This document shows, piece by piece, positions 37,351 through 50,015 of a DNA stretch of 64,000 bases. The position numbers were made by a program, and so were the translations under genes. The notes under the pieces were generated by a model that saw nothing but the letters and a program-made list of their open reading frames with translations, did not search any database and was not told where the DNA came from. Numbering within the stretch: position 1 is the stretch's first letter; every line of letters begins with the position of its first letter. The DNA comes from Lineus longissimus. Lineage: Eukaryota; Nemertea; Pilidiophora; Heteronemertea; Lineidae. The stretch spans positions 9,174,001-9,238,000 of the forward strand of contig NC_088314.1 in NCBI RefSeq assembly GCF_910592395.1, in the 5' to 3' direction.

Positions 37351-39332
37351 CTTTTTTAGAAAGCAAGGAGATAATAATCGCAGGACACAGCGATTTTACT
37401 CACTCCTTTGGAGGGTGCTTAAATTTACACCAAATATTGTTCAAACCTTGCTCCAAATCGTTCAGATTCAAAGCAGATGGCACCATTGGCATGATGCAGG
37501 GAAGGGGTAGGGGGTTAATGACCCTAGAAGTCATGAAAAATGTGTTTTTGTCCATGATTTTGGCCAAAAGATTTCAAAAAGGCTCATTTCAACCCCCCCC
37601 CCCCCCTGGCATAGAAGCTACCTATGCCCCTGGGCACCGAGAACAGATGATAAAATCTGAGCGTGCCATTCTGAATGAACCAATATGGTTATCAGTCTTA
37701 TTTTTATAGAAGCAGATGATGATTACCCTGGCAATCTCATTCCCATAGCACAATACAGTATTGTCTAGACCTGTCAAAACTGTCAATGTAAACCTGATTG
37801 ATGATTTCCTGTTTCTCTTTGGGTTTTTAAAAAGCTCACATAGTCAGTAAATTTGTCTAATTCTCATCCGGACTGTCTCAATAAAGCTTACATGTAGCTG
37901 AAGAAATTGGTATTTCAAGTTGTATTTTTACTTATTTTAGTCATCAATGTGTGTTTTGGAATATACAGACTAAGACACAAATAAAGGATCATCCAGAGCT
38001 TTCTAACAATTGGTCATGTTGATAAACCTTTAGAGTTCTTCAAATATTTTTGAGAAAAGTCAGTGTTTGGTTCTTGGTGACAATCAGTCCTCAAAGGGGT
38101 GATGTCTGAGATGCTGATATCTTCATCAGCCATATTTCAAATCAGAGGATTTACCTCATTGAATATGGATTTACGTGACTGTTGGATTTCTTCAATATTT
38201 GTGTTGGTGAGGAAGGGATAAGCTTTGGATTATATTGTAAGCTTGGATGATATATCTAAATTCAAATACAGGGAGGTGCAAAGTAAGATGCAACAAAGTA
38301 GTTGGAAGTGCGATGACTGTGACGATTTCCTTTCACATACGCTGGTTACATGTCTCAAATAGATTTCATCTATCAAATTGAGTTGTGCTTATCAGGCTAA
38401 TAAGGAAATGGTATTTTAATGAGGTTCTAAAACCCATCTAAGACATGCGAGTATCCAACATCTAGCCCTCACATGGGAAATTAAACAAGAGGAATTGGTG
38501 CTTTAAAAAAATCCCCTGAACACCTACAGAAGTTCAGAGCTAAATGAGGTGTCTTTGTGATCAAGTGATACTATTTGAGTTGAGCTGCCCTTTTAGCTTT
38601 TGAAAAAAAGACAAGTTTTTAAGATTTCTTAGTTCCTGCAGCATGTAGGATATTCAGTAAAATACATGAGCACCCAAGACATTAACAACCTGCTCTTTGT
38701 TACTGTGGATCTGCTGTAATCATTTCCTGATTTAATAGAAATCAAAATCACTCAGCAGATTCGCAATGAAATACGCAGGAAATGAAAATGACTGATTATG
38801 AAATTGCACGTCAAAATTGCTGTGATTTTTTACCATGCAGAGAATGATTAGAAAATGATCTGTCAAAAATATGCCACTTTTGTTAACTTTGAATCATCTT
38901 TATTACCATTTTTAGCATTAAATGTCGAAAAAAGATATACATTGTATTTAGAATGGAAATGTATCATTTCAGATGATGTTATTAAGTTGGCAGTGCAAAA
39001 TGTAGTATCTTACAGATGATGAGATAAAGAACTTCATTGTTTACAAATGGTTTCCAAAAGGAAAAATAAGTCAATGGGCTATCGGTCTCCTGCTAGCCGA
39101 TGCTGGCTGTCACTAGGGTATGATGGTTTTGTCAAGTGATATATGGGACTTGTCTTTGATGAAAATAGGCATGATTTCAAGCTAGTTTTCCACATCATCA
39201 TGACAAAACAGCGGATGTAACTGGCGACTTGCAGTGTGACTTTGTGACGTGCTTTCGAGCTGAAAGGGTATCAGTCCTTTTACCTTTGTTGAAAGAAGAA
39301 AACAGGTACATGTGTATACGACGCTTATTTGG
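37350..39332. other. No gene recognised; C14 run
   Basis: A C14 run at 37593-37606 makes a proline-coded artefact frame. The rest is AT-rich with no supported feature. Confidence 0.4.
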
Positions 39333-39415
39333 GAAGTTAACCTGTGATGGACCATCATCCTATCCAGGGAGAGTGATACTGCTCGTAAAAAAATGCTACA
39401 GAATCTTGGATTAAC
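39333..39415 (+). repeat. SINE/LINE tail-like repeat, second copy
   Basis: Shares with 1180-1262 the order gatggacca, catcctat-cag, ggagagtgatact, and atgctac-gaa...ttgga. Both are followed by text ending in agcccagcaga. I know similar tails from invertebrate SINEs, but the exact family is uncertain. Confidence 0.6.
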
Positions 39416-40038
39416 TCTAGCCAGAAGGTCTGTTCAGTGGCACACGCAACAGCCCAGCAGACATTTTTAACTCCAAACGCCAAACACTCTGATGTAATGC
39501 AGTAGATGCTACGAAACATTCTTTGGGTTCACAAATGTAAAATCTGCGTGACCATAAGTCATATTAGCATCTTTCAACAAACCATGCAAGTGAAAAAAAC
39601 ACCATCAACCAAATTGTCATTTCCTCTGATTTCATATCGGTGCATGTGCAATAAATAAAGAATCTGACCGATGTTTATGACCGAGAAATTTTTCAATCAA
39701 CAAATAATGAAAGCCAAACATCAACGAGGACATTATTGGCTATATAAAAATGTGTCATTTTTGTCACTTTCGCCGCACATGACATGAATTAACTGGTTGA
39801 TTTTTAGAGAAATGTAGAAGGATGTTGTCATAAACCATTGCTTACAGAAACTGGCCTGATTAAGATGCAACCTCAGCCATGATGATGAGTTTTGAAAACG
39901 GATCGAATCCAAAGTCACTCTGGCACCCTGAAGTCTATGACATCATCTATCATTCCATGATCTTGAGACCAAACCTACTTCCATCCAGAGTGGTAATAAG
40001 CTGCTCAGCATGCACTGAGCCCTCAGGTACATACATGT

Positions 40039-40557
40039 ATACTCACCGATCTATGATCGTTTCTGTATAATGACTATATGAAATTCCAGCCCCCCCCCCC
40101 CCCCCCCCCCGCAGATATTATGTGCATTGTAGTTTGATGCCATTCAACGTTGTTCAATTGGTATGGACAATGAGCGGGCGACACCAATTTGTCTAATGGT
40201 TATGCCATTCAACTTTGCATCATTTCATAGTAGGATTTCAGAATGGGAGGCCCATAAGGATTTCACTTTCATCATCAACGCGATGTCTTTTATTGAAGAT
40301 TCGTTGCCAATAAACCTAGGTTAATAGACGTGGAATCAATCGACCACACCATAACCACTGATAGAACATGTAGAAGTTAGTTCACAAGTGATCAGTTCAT
40401 TCTCAATGCCAACAACTGTTAATCAACTCACCACAACCTGAAGACCGACAAGTTTCAGCCAATCAGTATGAAGGGCTCTTTGGCTGTTCAATGCATTACT
40501 GGGAGCAGTCAGGTCTCGAATTGATGACCCGGTCTTAGATCGGCGAGTCTAGAGTAT
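40039..40557 (+). mobile_element. TIR DNA element (family D1), 519 bp
   Basis: Left end atactcaccgatctatgatc; right end gtcttagatcggcgagtc then tagagtat, the inverse. The interior is the reverse complement of 48093-48712. A C21 run (40090-40110) lies just inside the left end. The left TIR has lost about 7 bases relative to the other copy. No coding capacity. Confidence 0.8.
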
Positions 40558-41958
40558 CTCAGACATTAACATCCGTCGAGATTGATCGAATAGAGTCTTA
40601 ACGACGACGCCAACGACTCTACCATATTGTTTGAAGAAATGATCGATTTCTGACAACAGACTTACCCCGATGATCCATTTTCAAATATTTGACAATCGGT
40701 TCCAATGCCGACGGCTCCTGACATATTGATCATTCATTTCTAACAGACATCGACACAGATTTGAAACTCGCACTCTCAAAGTGGTGTGTTATCTATATGA
40801 TTGAAATGTTTTGTCTCCTCCCAGACAAACATAGAAATAAGAGGTATTCTTAATAAAAGAGCCTGTATTAAGAAAGTCCCCATTTGATACGATTCACAAG
40901 TCAATTTTATTAATTTGGTTGATACACTTTTAGTTACAGCTTCAAAACATGCATGTAATTTAAACCATGATTGCGAGGCTAATACATTGTAAAAATCACT
41001 AAAATCTAGTAAATTTCCTCATTTTCACTTGACTGTAGATGTTTGCATTCAAAATGTAATCATTAATGCATCAGACAAGTGTTAGAGTTGAAATTTGTGC
41101 ACATTCAAAGCTTGCGTTTGATGGTGCAAACATTTCACAGTTGATAGTAAACATGGTTAATCAGAGTCTTTTCGAGAAACAATTTGAGGGGAACTGCATG
41201 CTTTGACCTCATTGCTACAATGGAAGGCATGCTTCACAATTATTTATTGATGTTATGTTATTTTTATACAACGCATATTTTTTGCTCCCATGGTCAAAAC
41301 ATAAGTTACCACATCCCCATCAACACTTTTTGAAGTTCTCATTATTACCATGATGAATTTATTGAGTTTGGATGAAATGTGATCAGCAATGATGGATTTT
41401 ACTCCAGGGTCTGCTCTGGAGACAGGATAGACATTTAACAGTCAGTTGATATGACGTCAGGGGAGACCAGACCAAAATTTCAAATCTCTTGTGCCCATCG
41501 CAAAATGTCACTAACAAAGTTATTGTGTACATAGTGCAGGAGTAGCGAGACAATGTCAAAAGTAATCAATCATTTTAAAGAGGATTGCACACGCCCAGCA
41601 CTTTAGTCTACTTTCTACATTTTCTCCGGAGGTGAAAATGCACATTTTTATTTCCTGTTTATAGTCCAGCACAGATCAGTTATAAAGATTCACCCTGATG
41701 AACATATGAACAATAGGGCCCGTAATTGCCTTCCATTCAAAAACTTGTGTAAGACCTGATGATGATGTGCGAGGCGTGTTGGCCATTGCTTTGATCATAC
41801 GACATTCACCTTAAGTGTCACAAGCTCTCTTGTTGAAATGATTCTAGTGGGGAAAATATGACTTGTTTTGGCAACCACAGGCTCTGGAACGTTGGACATG
41901 AGGTACTGGCATGGGCCAATTGTGCACAAAATTACCTTTAAATTGATATAGGACATTT
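40558..41958. other. No gene or repeat recognised
   Basis: AT-rich text without long frames or repeated blocks that I could see. Confidence 0.4.
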
Positions 41959-42200
41959 GTCAGTCACTTGAGAATTGACGGTATATGGGCAGAATAAACA
42001 TCATTCGTTCAAGTTGGGTCTTAGTTTTATAGTCCTATGGGTCTAAGTTTTCTAGTTGGGCCTTAGATTTATATGTCAATCACTTGAGAATTGACAGTAT
42101 ATGGGCAGAATAAAACATCATGCATTCAAGTTGGGTCAGTTTTATAGTCCTATGGGTCTTAGTTTTCTAGTTGGGTCTTAGTTTTATAGAGTCGTAGGTC
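41959..42200. repeat. Tandem duplication, period 116 bp
   Basis: Unit 1 at 41959 and unit 2 at 42075 share cacttgagaattgac, gtatatgggcagaataaa and gttttatagtcctatggg. Short gggtcttag / gttttctag sub-repeats follow to 42225. Confidence 0.85.
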
Positions 42201-42829
42201 TTAGGTCTTAGGTTTATAGACACCCTGCTGCGACTTTCTAAATTGAGAACCACTGCTCATGGTAAACAGAAGTTGCGAAGATGACTTAAAGGGTTAATAT
42301 GTGATTAGGAATCAGCCCCTCTGGTAAAAGGAAACCAATTACCACAAATTAACTGTCAACGTTCGATGTTATCTTTGGCATGATTGGCCCAATGGAAAAG
42401 TCACGCTCATGATTAGCAGAGGCCAAAGGCATATTTCGGAGGATCATCACGTCTTGACAAGATGGTCATGACATGAGGCATCTCCTTAACCCTTTTGCTA
42501 CAGCACTGTTTTTGAAGTGTACTGTACCCCTTGCCCACAGCTGGTATAGACCAGGTGTTGTGGTTCCCAACTTGGCTTGGGAAAAGTTTCATTGTAAAAT
42601 AGCTCGAATTACTAAATCTTAGGGGCGAGGTCTGCATTTTCGTGTGTAACTAACGAAAAACTTTTGGGGATTGTGGTGAATCAACAGAACTTTGGGGAAT
42701 TTAGCAGTACAGATTACTGCGGGCCGGTAATATGCAGTGTACAGGGTATTCCGGGTCCAATAGCGAAAGAAGGAACCTTTGTTTTCAGCTTTAGGGCGCA
42801 GGCTCAACTATGGAAACCTTGTTGTCAAG

Positions 42830-43180
42830 ATGCATCAAACGGAACAATTTATTTTTTCATTTTACCTCCCGGACATGAAGGTTAGCACCCAGAAATGTTG
42901 CAAAGGTAATTGTTTTAAAAGATATGCTCATTTGACATTAAGTCATTTGGGATGAAGCGGTCGACTGGCTTCCCATCTCTAGTATTGACTAGTCTCCATG
43001 GTTCTGTCACCACTCGCAGGTTTCACCACTGTGGTATGCTTGTTCTCAAGGCGCATCAAAGTGAAAAAAGATTTTTTCTTTGTTTTATACCTCCCAGATG
43101 TGAAAGTTAGTAGCCAGAAAGGTTGGAAAGATGGTTTTAAATTATATGATTATTTGACATTGGGTCATTTGGGATAAAGT
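42830..43180. repeat. Direct duplication, period about 225 bp
   Basis: Shared in order: cttgttgtcaag/cttgttctcaag, gcatcaaa, acctccc-gac/atg, gaaggttag/gaaagttag, ccagaaa-gttg, tttgacatt then gtcatttgggat. Units are 42815-42955 and 43038-43180. Confidence 0.75.
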
Positions 43181-43189
43181 TTTCCAGAC

Positions 43190-46100
43190 TTCAGTAGTCA
43201 TGGTAGTGAGTAATCTCTGTGGGTTATTTTACTAGTATTTTTATTTGCCCCAGGAAAAAGCCATAAGCTTATCGTCAGGGACCAAAACAGAATATATGAA
43301 ATGGTACATGACAAAATATTTACAGGGCAATAGCTAGGTTATTGTCAGCTCAAAATGATGACTTTTACTATACATATAATGAAGTTGTGGCATGTGGCAC
43401 TGCCCAACCATCACTGACCCTTTGTCCGACTTTAATGAACGAGATTTTTTTCTTCGTTATTGGCATTGAGACCAAGTCTTGACAGAAGGACCGCCCATGC
43501 AAATACTGACCTAGGTCCCCGGAAATTAGCCCCCCCCTCCCCCTTAACACAATATACTCTGCTGCGAACAGGCACCATTATTTGACGACAACTTTCCATC
43601 AAATGCTAGTAAAGCTAAACTAAATCAGCTGATTGCAGGCTAATTATCGTGATTTTCCTACGCGGAAATGCTCTCAAATTGCGTCCTTCCTGACAGTTTT
43701 TCCTCAAATAGACTTAGTGGTTTTACTCGACCAATATCAGGACAAGTCATTGAGTTTGATGGGAAATTGTGAATTGCAATGTTTGAGACCCAAGTGGCCA
43801 ACAGCTCATATCCAAAAGTGTTGTTTCCATTTGTTTGAGAGCTTTTATGTTATAATCAATGAATTGAACAAAATTTTAAAAATTTTCAACAATCTTTTAC
43901 AATCATTTACAATGTCACTCCACTGTAATTAACAATATTGAAAACTGTGAGCAGAGGTGTAAGCCCGACTACTAAATTTCATGAAAAAATGGCACCATGA
44001 TTTTTAGAAGTTGCATGGTAACCTGGACACAGATTTGGACGCTAAGTTTTTTATCATTGGATTGCACTGCCTGGATTCTGTGAACCTCACCTCCAGTTCA
44101 AGATGAATAGTTTATGTGTAAATTGTATAGCGATGAGTTGTTTTATACATCTTAGACAAGTGTATACATGTAACCAGATGCATCCTATAATATCCATCAG
44201 TTAATAGGGCCTGTACTGGTATTGGAACATATTGCAAGGGAAGTTCATAGACACTAGTTCGTAGACACTTCATGTATCTTGAGAATTGAAGATTTGCCGA
44301 ACTCGTCTGTGAATTGTACATGGAGTCACAGCTGTGACACGGAGGATGGCAATGGAAATAAAACACCAATTTTCTGAGTAGGACGTGAACACGGTAGGCC
44401 TATAATACATTTTAAGACTGGCCAATGCCACCATTGGTCACGGCAGGAACGAACAGGCCCTGAACAGGATCGCAACCAGTTCAACAAACCAGCCCATCTC
44501 AATGGGATTTCACTCCGGGTGAACTGACCTTGTTGGAGCCAACCGGGGTGGGGGTGGGTTTAGATCGGTGTGTTGAACAAGCACTGTGTAAAGAGGCCTA
44601 CAAAATCAACCAACATTTATAGCCTTGACCTCAATAACTTGCACTGTAACATGAGACGAACATCCCTTATGGAACTTTTTCAGTCATGTCTAGACTAGTG
44701 CACTGACAACAAAGGGACACAGATGGCCCAACGGAGCATTAATCGATTTCATGGAAAGGACAATACTAACAACTTTTCTCAGGCTTTTTTTCATGCAATG
44801 CCGTTTTTTTTCAGAATTTTTTTCCTTCAGGAAATGACTGTATAAGTCATAGAGAATTCCTTGGTCGTTTTAAAGCAGTCTTATATAGCTGATAAGAGTA
44901 ACTAATTTTAAATGAGTTTTTCTCAAAATAAAAACTTGAACAAATAATGCGTTCTGAAGTCCGTATCTCAATCTCAAGGAACTGACGTGCGGGATATTAT
45001 TTTAAAGGTTATGTTGTGCCCATGCCAATAACTATCTGTAAGAATCGGTTCTTGGACCCCAATGCCCAAGTGACCAGTTATCTTTTTCTGCGGTGCGCAG
45101 AATCAACACTTTTGGAAATGAAACTTGTAAACAGCATCGCAATAAAAGAAACACACCCAAAACCCAATACACCAGTTAGCGCCCGTTAGCGCCCGCTAAG
45201 CACCTTTTGCTCACATTCATATTCCTTGTTGTGGTCCATAAACAAGATGTCATTACCACAAATCTCATCTTCATCGCCACTTTTATGATATCACTTATGG
45301 CGTCAAGGAAGCTGGCATTGTCAATCCGGCCAATGGAGAATGACGGTCAATCATTTTGTCTCACTCTGTGGTTTAGTGTCATAATTCTGGTGTAAATGGT
45401 CACATTACTTCCCCAAAAAAGTGTAATAAACATCTCACTGATGTAATAGGGAGCGGAATATTTGTTTATATGTCCCCTGTCACATCATTTATTGCTTGAT
45501 CTTCCAAGGAAAGAGGAGGGGATGTTCACTGCTAGTTTTGTTTGTGACAATGAACATGATAAGGCATTACCAACACTCCCACCCCCCCCCCCCCCCCCAG
45601 CGAAACCTTTGACCACATGCTTTTATTTCTTTGTTGACAGAATAGCCAACCTTGAATTTTCTAATTTTCTAATTTCAAAAGCATAACTCCATAGTCCGTA
45701 AGGCACCACAGAATCAATCTTTCAAATCAAGTCTTGCATATTTCCCAAACAATTTTCTTTAATAACATGGACAAAATTTATCTCATCTGTCTCATGCAGA
45801 GATGGAAAAATATTGAAAAGATATTTTCATCTCTATTATGCCGCCTACATATCCACAAGGAATGACTTCAGCCATATTAGTAAGATGGAACCAATAACCA
45901 ACCACAAGGGATGGTAACACAGCGATTTTATTTAAAACATCCTTCATGGATTCCCACAGTCTTAAAAAAGATCCCTTTTTCGAATAGATTTGCCTCAAGT
46001 CACATGCTGGCATGCGTTTGAAGCCACTACTTTTGTGCTTTTAACTCGTAATGGACCGAGAGTCGAGTCAGCCTTCAACTTTTTAAGTAACACATATCTT

Positions 46101-46426
46101 TCAATTTCATGCACAACAATAGAAAATAGAAAAATATATCTAGTTCTTCCTGGTTATGATTAAACATGTTGCTGTTTGGGGGTCACGGTTAGCTACGGCT
46201 TTCTACAGCATCTTTCCTGGCAATGACGAAACGTTGTACATTTTGTAATGTCTCATAGCGCACTATATCCTGACGCCTTGGACCTTGCAGTATTTGGATC
46301 CATCGTGAGCAAGCGTCATGATGCTCTGGACCAAAACACCTCTCGGTCTTAGTGTAATTATTAATTGTAACACATATTCGAACAAGACAAGAAAATCTTC
46401 CGATAATATGCACCGATATTCATCTT
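43190..46426. other. No gene recognised; C17 run
   Basis: Contains a pure C17 run at 45582-45598 and a C8-T-C5-like run at 43530-43543. Small open frames (for example 43633-43932) match nothing I know. Confidence 0.4.
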
Positions 46427-46732
46427 TTAACCCTTTTGCTGCGGGTGACGTGCATAACACGTCATGTACATGATCCCATGTCGTGCGGGTGACGTATAAA
46501 GCACGTCATGCCCTGCTCAAATATTTAGTCATATTTATTTGGTTGTAATCTCTTTAAATACATCAAACGAACACAGGACTCATTAGTTTCATCCTAAATT
46601 GTAAAGATGGCGACACTTTTGAATAAATTCGACCGTTCAGTTAAAAGTTAGCTACAATGTTTATTAGTAGTATCAACTGTCAGCACATGGCAGCACAGGC
46701 CTAAAAAATGGCTGCTGCAGAGAAAGGGTTAA
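46427..46732. mobile_element. PiggyBac-like MITE
   Basis: TTAA then CCCTTTTGCTGC at the left; gctgctgcagagaaaggg then TTAA at the right. The TTAA duplication with CCC-starting inverted ends is the piggyBac pattern. The core is about 298 bp with no coding capacity. Near the left end are two imperfect palindromes with TGACGT half-sites (TGACGTGCATAACACGTCA at 46446-46464, and a second near 46492-46510). Confidence 0.75.
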
Positions 46733-48092
46733 ACCCCCAACTCTCGACTGGCCCTGGCCCTGGGCTCGAGGGATGACCCATCCAGGTAGCTTCTAGTGCA
46801 TAGTTCTATAATGCATGGCATTTTACACAATGAGTACCTATCACTGTTGTGCCCAAGAGCAAATGATAAGGTAACCTGGTTACCTCGACCTTTTATACCC
46901 CAGGTGGGGGTTTAAGTGAAAATTATTTCACAATTACCTGCACAACAGTACGAAGAAAATCTCTTCCGTACTACTTCTGCACTTTTACTTCACAACACAA
47001 GCAGTGTAGTCAGACTTCGTTTTTTATCGAAACCTATCTCGCAATTTCCTGCACAACAATAGGAAATGATAGCTCCAGTTTTCATCCGCCAAGATTCATT
47101 GCAACACGTATCGATGAGACACGTAAATCATTACAAAACACGGATATTAATTAATGATCTTATTCAGAAGGGAATTTGACGCTCCTCATCAGAGATTTCC
47201 GACAAAATTCTCATCGACCGCGCCGTTGCGGAATGTGTTTATCAAAATGGCATCACCACGAATACAATAGTGTACAAAATACTTTCACGTCGAGTCGCCG
47301 TAATCATACTACATGTACATTTATCATATTGAACTGTACAAGAATGCACTAATTGATACTGTCAACTGACAATGAAATCGGGGACACCTCATTCTTTATC
47401 TTGGGAGAGCAAAATTCTTCTCTGAGATATTGGTGATGTTATTATTACATTTTGATCATACTACCAGTATCTAATAGTGGGATAACATGTTGAGGGGGAA
47501 TGGTCCCTTTCCGGATGCCAGGATTGTCCCGAAGTGAGTATCGAGGTCTGGGATGGATAAAAAATTATCATGAAAGTTTGGTCCCTTCAAGAAACAGGAT
47601 TTGCAAAAAAAAGAATGTGGTGAAATGAACATGAACAAGTAGATATTTGGAGAGATCTTTGAAAGATATCTGCTGTGACAGGTCTACAGATATAAAGAAA
47701 TCACTTCATGAAAAACTATGGGGGAAACTTGTTGAAATTTCAACTTTTCTTAAACTTGTCTGGTCATGTATCTCAAAACTTTTGTCAAAAAAAATTCTTA
47801 TTTCAAATCGACTGCAAAATGGCTCAGAAATCAACCTTTGGTAGTCTTGCCTCAAAAGTGTCATTTCTCATGGCATTAAGCTATTTTTGAGATGATCACT
47901 TTGTCATCACAGAGACTCTGCGGACTCTTCTTTCGACAAACAGAATCCTTGTTATGCATCTTCGTCAGCTAAATACTTGGTTTGCATGCCTGCAGAAGCT
48001 AATTATTAATCATTCTCAATCTTCATAAATCATGTGTTGACACTAACCCCCTTGCAATATCTTACATTCAGCTGGCAATCGCTCATAACGAT
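46733..48092. other. No gene recognised
   Basis: A phrase like caatttcctgcacaacaata occurs at 47041 and, diverged, near 46930 and 46104, so an old repeat may be present. Nothing else is supported. Confidence 0.35.
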
Positions 48093-48712
48093 ATACTATA
48101 GACTCACCGATCTAAGACCAGTTCATTTATAATTTGAGGCATGACCGCCCCCAGTATGATTTGCATTAAACAGGCATGGTCTCTTTATACTGATTGGCCC
48201 ACACTTGTTGATCTTCAGGTTGTGGTGAGTTGTTGGACAGTGGTTGGCATTTGGAATGAACTGATCACTTTTGACCCAACTACTAATACTTCTATCAGTG
48301 GTTATGGTGTGGTTAATCAGTTTCATGTTCTATTAGCCTTGGTCTTTTGACAACGAATCTTCAATAAAAGAAATCGCATTGATAATAAAGTGAAATCCTT
48401 AAGGGGCTGCCATCCTGAACTCTTTCTGTGAAATTGATGCAAAGACGAAGGCATAGGGTATGGGGAATGGGGTAACTGTAGCCCCGGTTTATTTGTAGCC
48501 CCTGCATTGTTTGATGCATTGGGATATCAATCAATATCATAGGCAGGGGCTTCAATTACCCCATTCTACCTTACCCATTGAACCAATTGGTGTTGCCCAC
48601 CCATTGTCCATCCTGATTGAACAATGTTGAATGGCATCCAAATACATAATATCTGGGGGGGGGCTTGACTTGCATATCCAGGAACAGTCTTAGATCGGTG
48701 AGTCTAGAGTAT
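48093..48712 (-). mobile_element. TIR DNA element (family D1), 620 bp, inverted copy
   Basis: The left end ATACTATAGACTCACCGATC (continuing taagacc) is matched in reverse by the right end, giving a terminal inverted repeat of about 27 bp with one mismatch. The interior matches 40039-40557 in reverse complement: tgccattcaacrttgttcaa, a cagatattatg block beside the homopolymer, and aactgatca-type text. A G9 run at 48655-48663 corresponds to the C21 run in the other copy. No transposase is encoded. Confidence 0.8.
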
Positions 48713-48783
48713 GTGACCCACCATACCAAAATAGGTATATAGTAGTACATCACATGGGGCATATGGACTTATCCACGAGTTCA

Positions 48784-48806
48784 TGTAGCTTAGTTTATAA
48801 GCTACA
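48784..48806. repeat. Perfect 9-bp hairpin
   Basis: TGTAGCTTA, a 5-base loop, then TAAGCTACA. It is short and isolated; no function can be assigned. Confidence 0.6.
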
Positions 48807-48878
48807 TTTTAATACCACCAATATCTTCGCATCTTTTTTTGTGTCTGCATGAAATACTCATAAACATGTTCACAAAAT

Positions 48879-49915
48879 GAAATGGCCAGGGCCATTGTGC
48901 TCACCTCATGTGGAGGAAAGATGGATAAAGAGCATGGTATTGTGTCATGTAGTGTTAGGTTTGATGTAGGTCCAAGCAATTACAATTTCCCCAAAATGGC
49001 AAATTTACAGTACATTCGACCTCTGTGATCTTGAAAAGTAGGTCAAATCAAAGAAGACCCGGGTGATACATTGAATGGTTGTTAGAATTAGATGTACCTA
49101 TGATATAAAATTGATGCCAATCGGGCAAGTCATTACTAGGAATAATGGCATTTTGATGAATTTAGGATTTGGCCCCCTCCCTGGAGGCCAAACGGCAAAT
49201 CAGATCGCACCAAACTTGGGTACCTGAGATCACCTGACCAAGGGGTACATGTGTACTTAATTTGTGATCAATAGTCATTGCAGTTAAGAAACGTGCCATA
49301 GTTACGTCCTGACGGCGAATTTACGTCATTTGACCTCTGTGACCTTGACAAGAAGGTCAAATTAAAAACCTGTGTGACATATACTGTATGGTGGTTAGAT
49401 GTACCCATGATATCAAATTGGTGGCAATCGGGCAAGAAGTTAAGGAATAATCACATTTTTAAGGTTTTTGGATTTTGCCCCCTGGTGGTCAAGTGGTGAA
49501 TCATATTGGACCAAACTTCGGTCCCTGAGATCACCTGACTAAGGGGTAAATGTGTACCAAATTTGGTATCAATAGTCATTGCAGTTTAGAAACGTGCCAT
49601 CGTTACATCCTAACGGCCAATTTACACCATTTGACCTCTGTGACCTTGAAAAGGAGGTCAAATCAAAAACCCGGAGGATATATGATGCACCTTTGCTAGA
49701 AGTACCTACCATATTTTTTTCAAAATTTCCCGACTACTATTAAGGGAGATATTGCATATTTTCACTTTTAACGTTTGGCCCCCTGGTGGCCAAACCATGA
49801 AACGAATCGGACTGAAACTTGGTCTCCAAGGTGTCATTACATAAGGGTACATGTGTACTAAGTTTCTACTCAATAGCTCTAACAGTTACGAAACGTGCCC
49901 TGCTAACGGACGACG

Positions 49916-49959
<44 letters not shown>

Positions 49960-50015
49960 ACGACGGACGCCACGGTATGGGATAAGCTCACCTCTGCTAA
50001 GAGGTGAGCTAAAAA
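48879..50015 (+). mobile_element. Family H element, most complete copy (about 1.14 kb)
   Basis: 5' end: palindrome ATGGCCAGGGCCAT then tgtgctcacctc. 3' end: hairpin AGCTCACCTCT-gcta-AGAGGTGAGCT then aaaaa. In between, three rounds of a roughly 310-bp module recur: ggcaa/ccaa tttacgtcatttgacctctgtgacc-type text, an AGGTCAAATC block, a cccctggtggtcaa block, and aacgtgcca. A CGA microsatellite (about 49913-49960) sits before the 3' hairpin. No protein is encoded; an arginine-rich frame over the CGA run is an artefact. Confidence 0.8.

Noticed and set aside
37329-37709. 126-codon open frame with a proline run
   Set aside because: The prolines come from the C14 run, and the start lies in a degraded mobile element.
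48141-48350. 69-codon plus-strand frame in a D1 element as a transposase
   Set aside because: No DDE-type motif, too short, and not kept in the other copy.
49819-50007. Arginine-rich open frame
   Set aside because: Encoded by the CGA microsatellite of a family H element.
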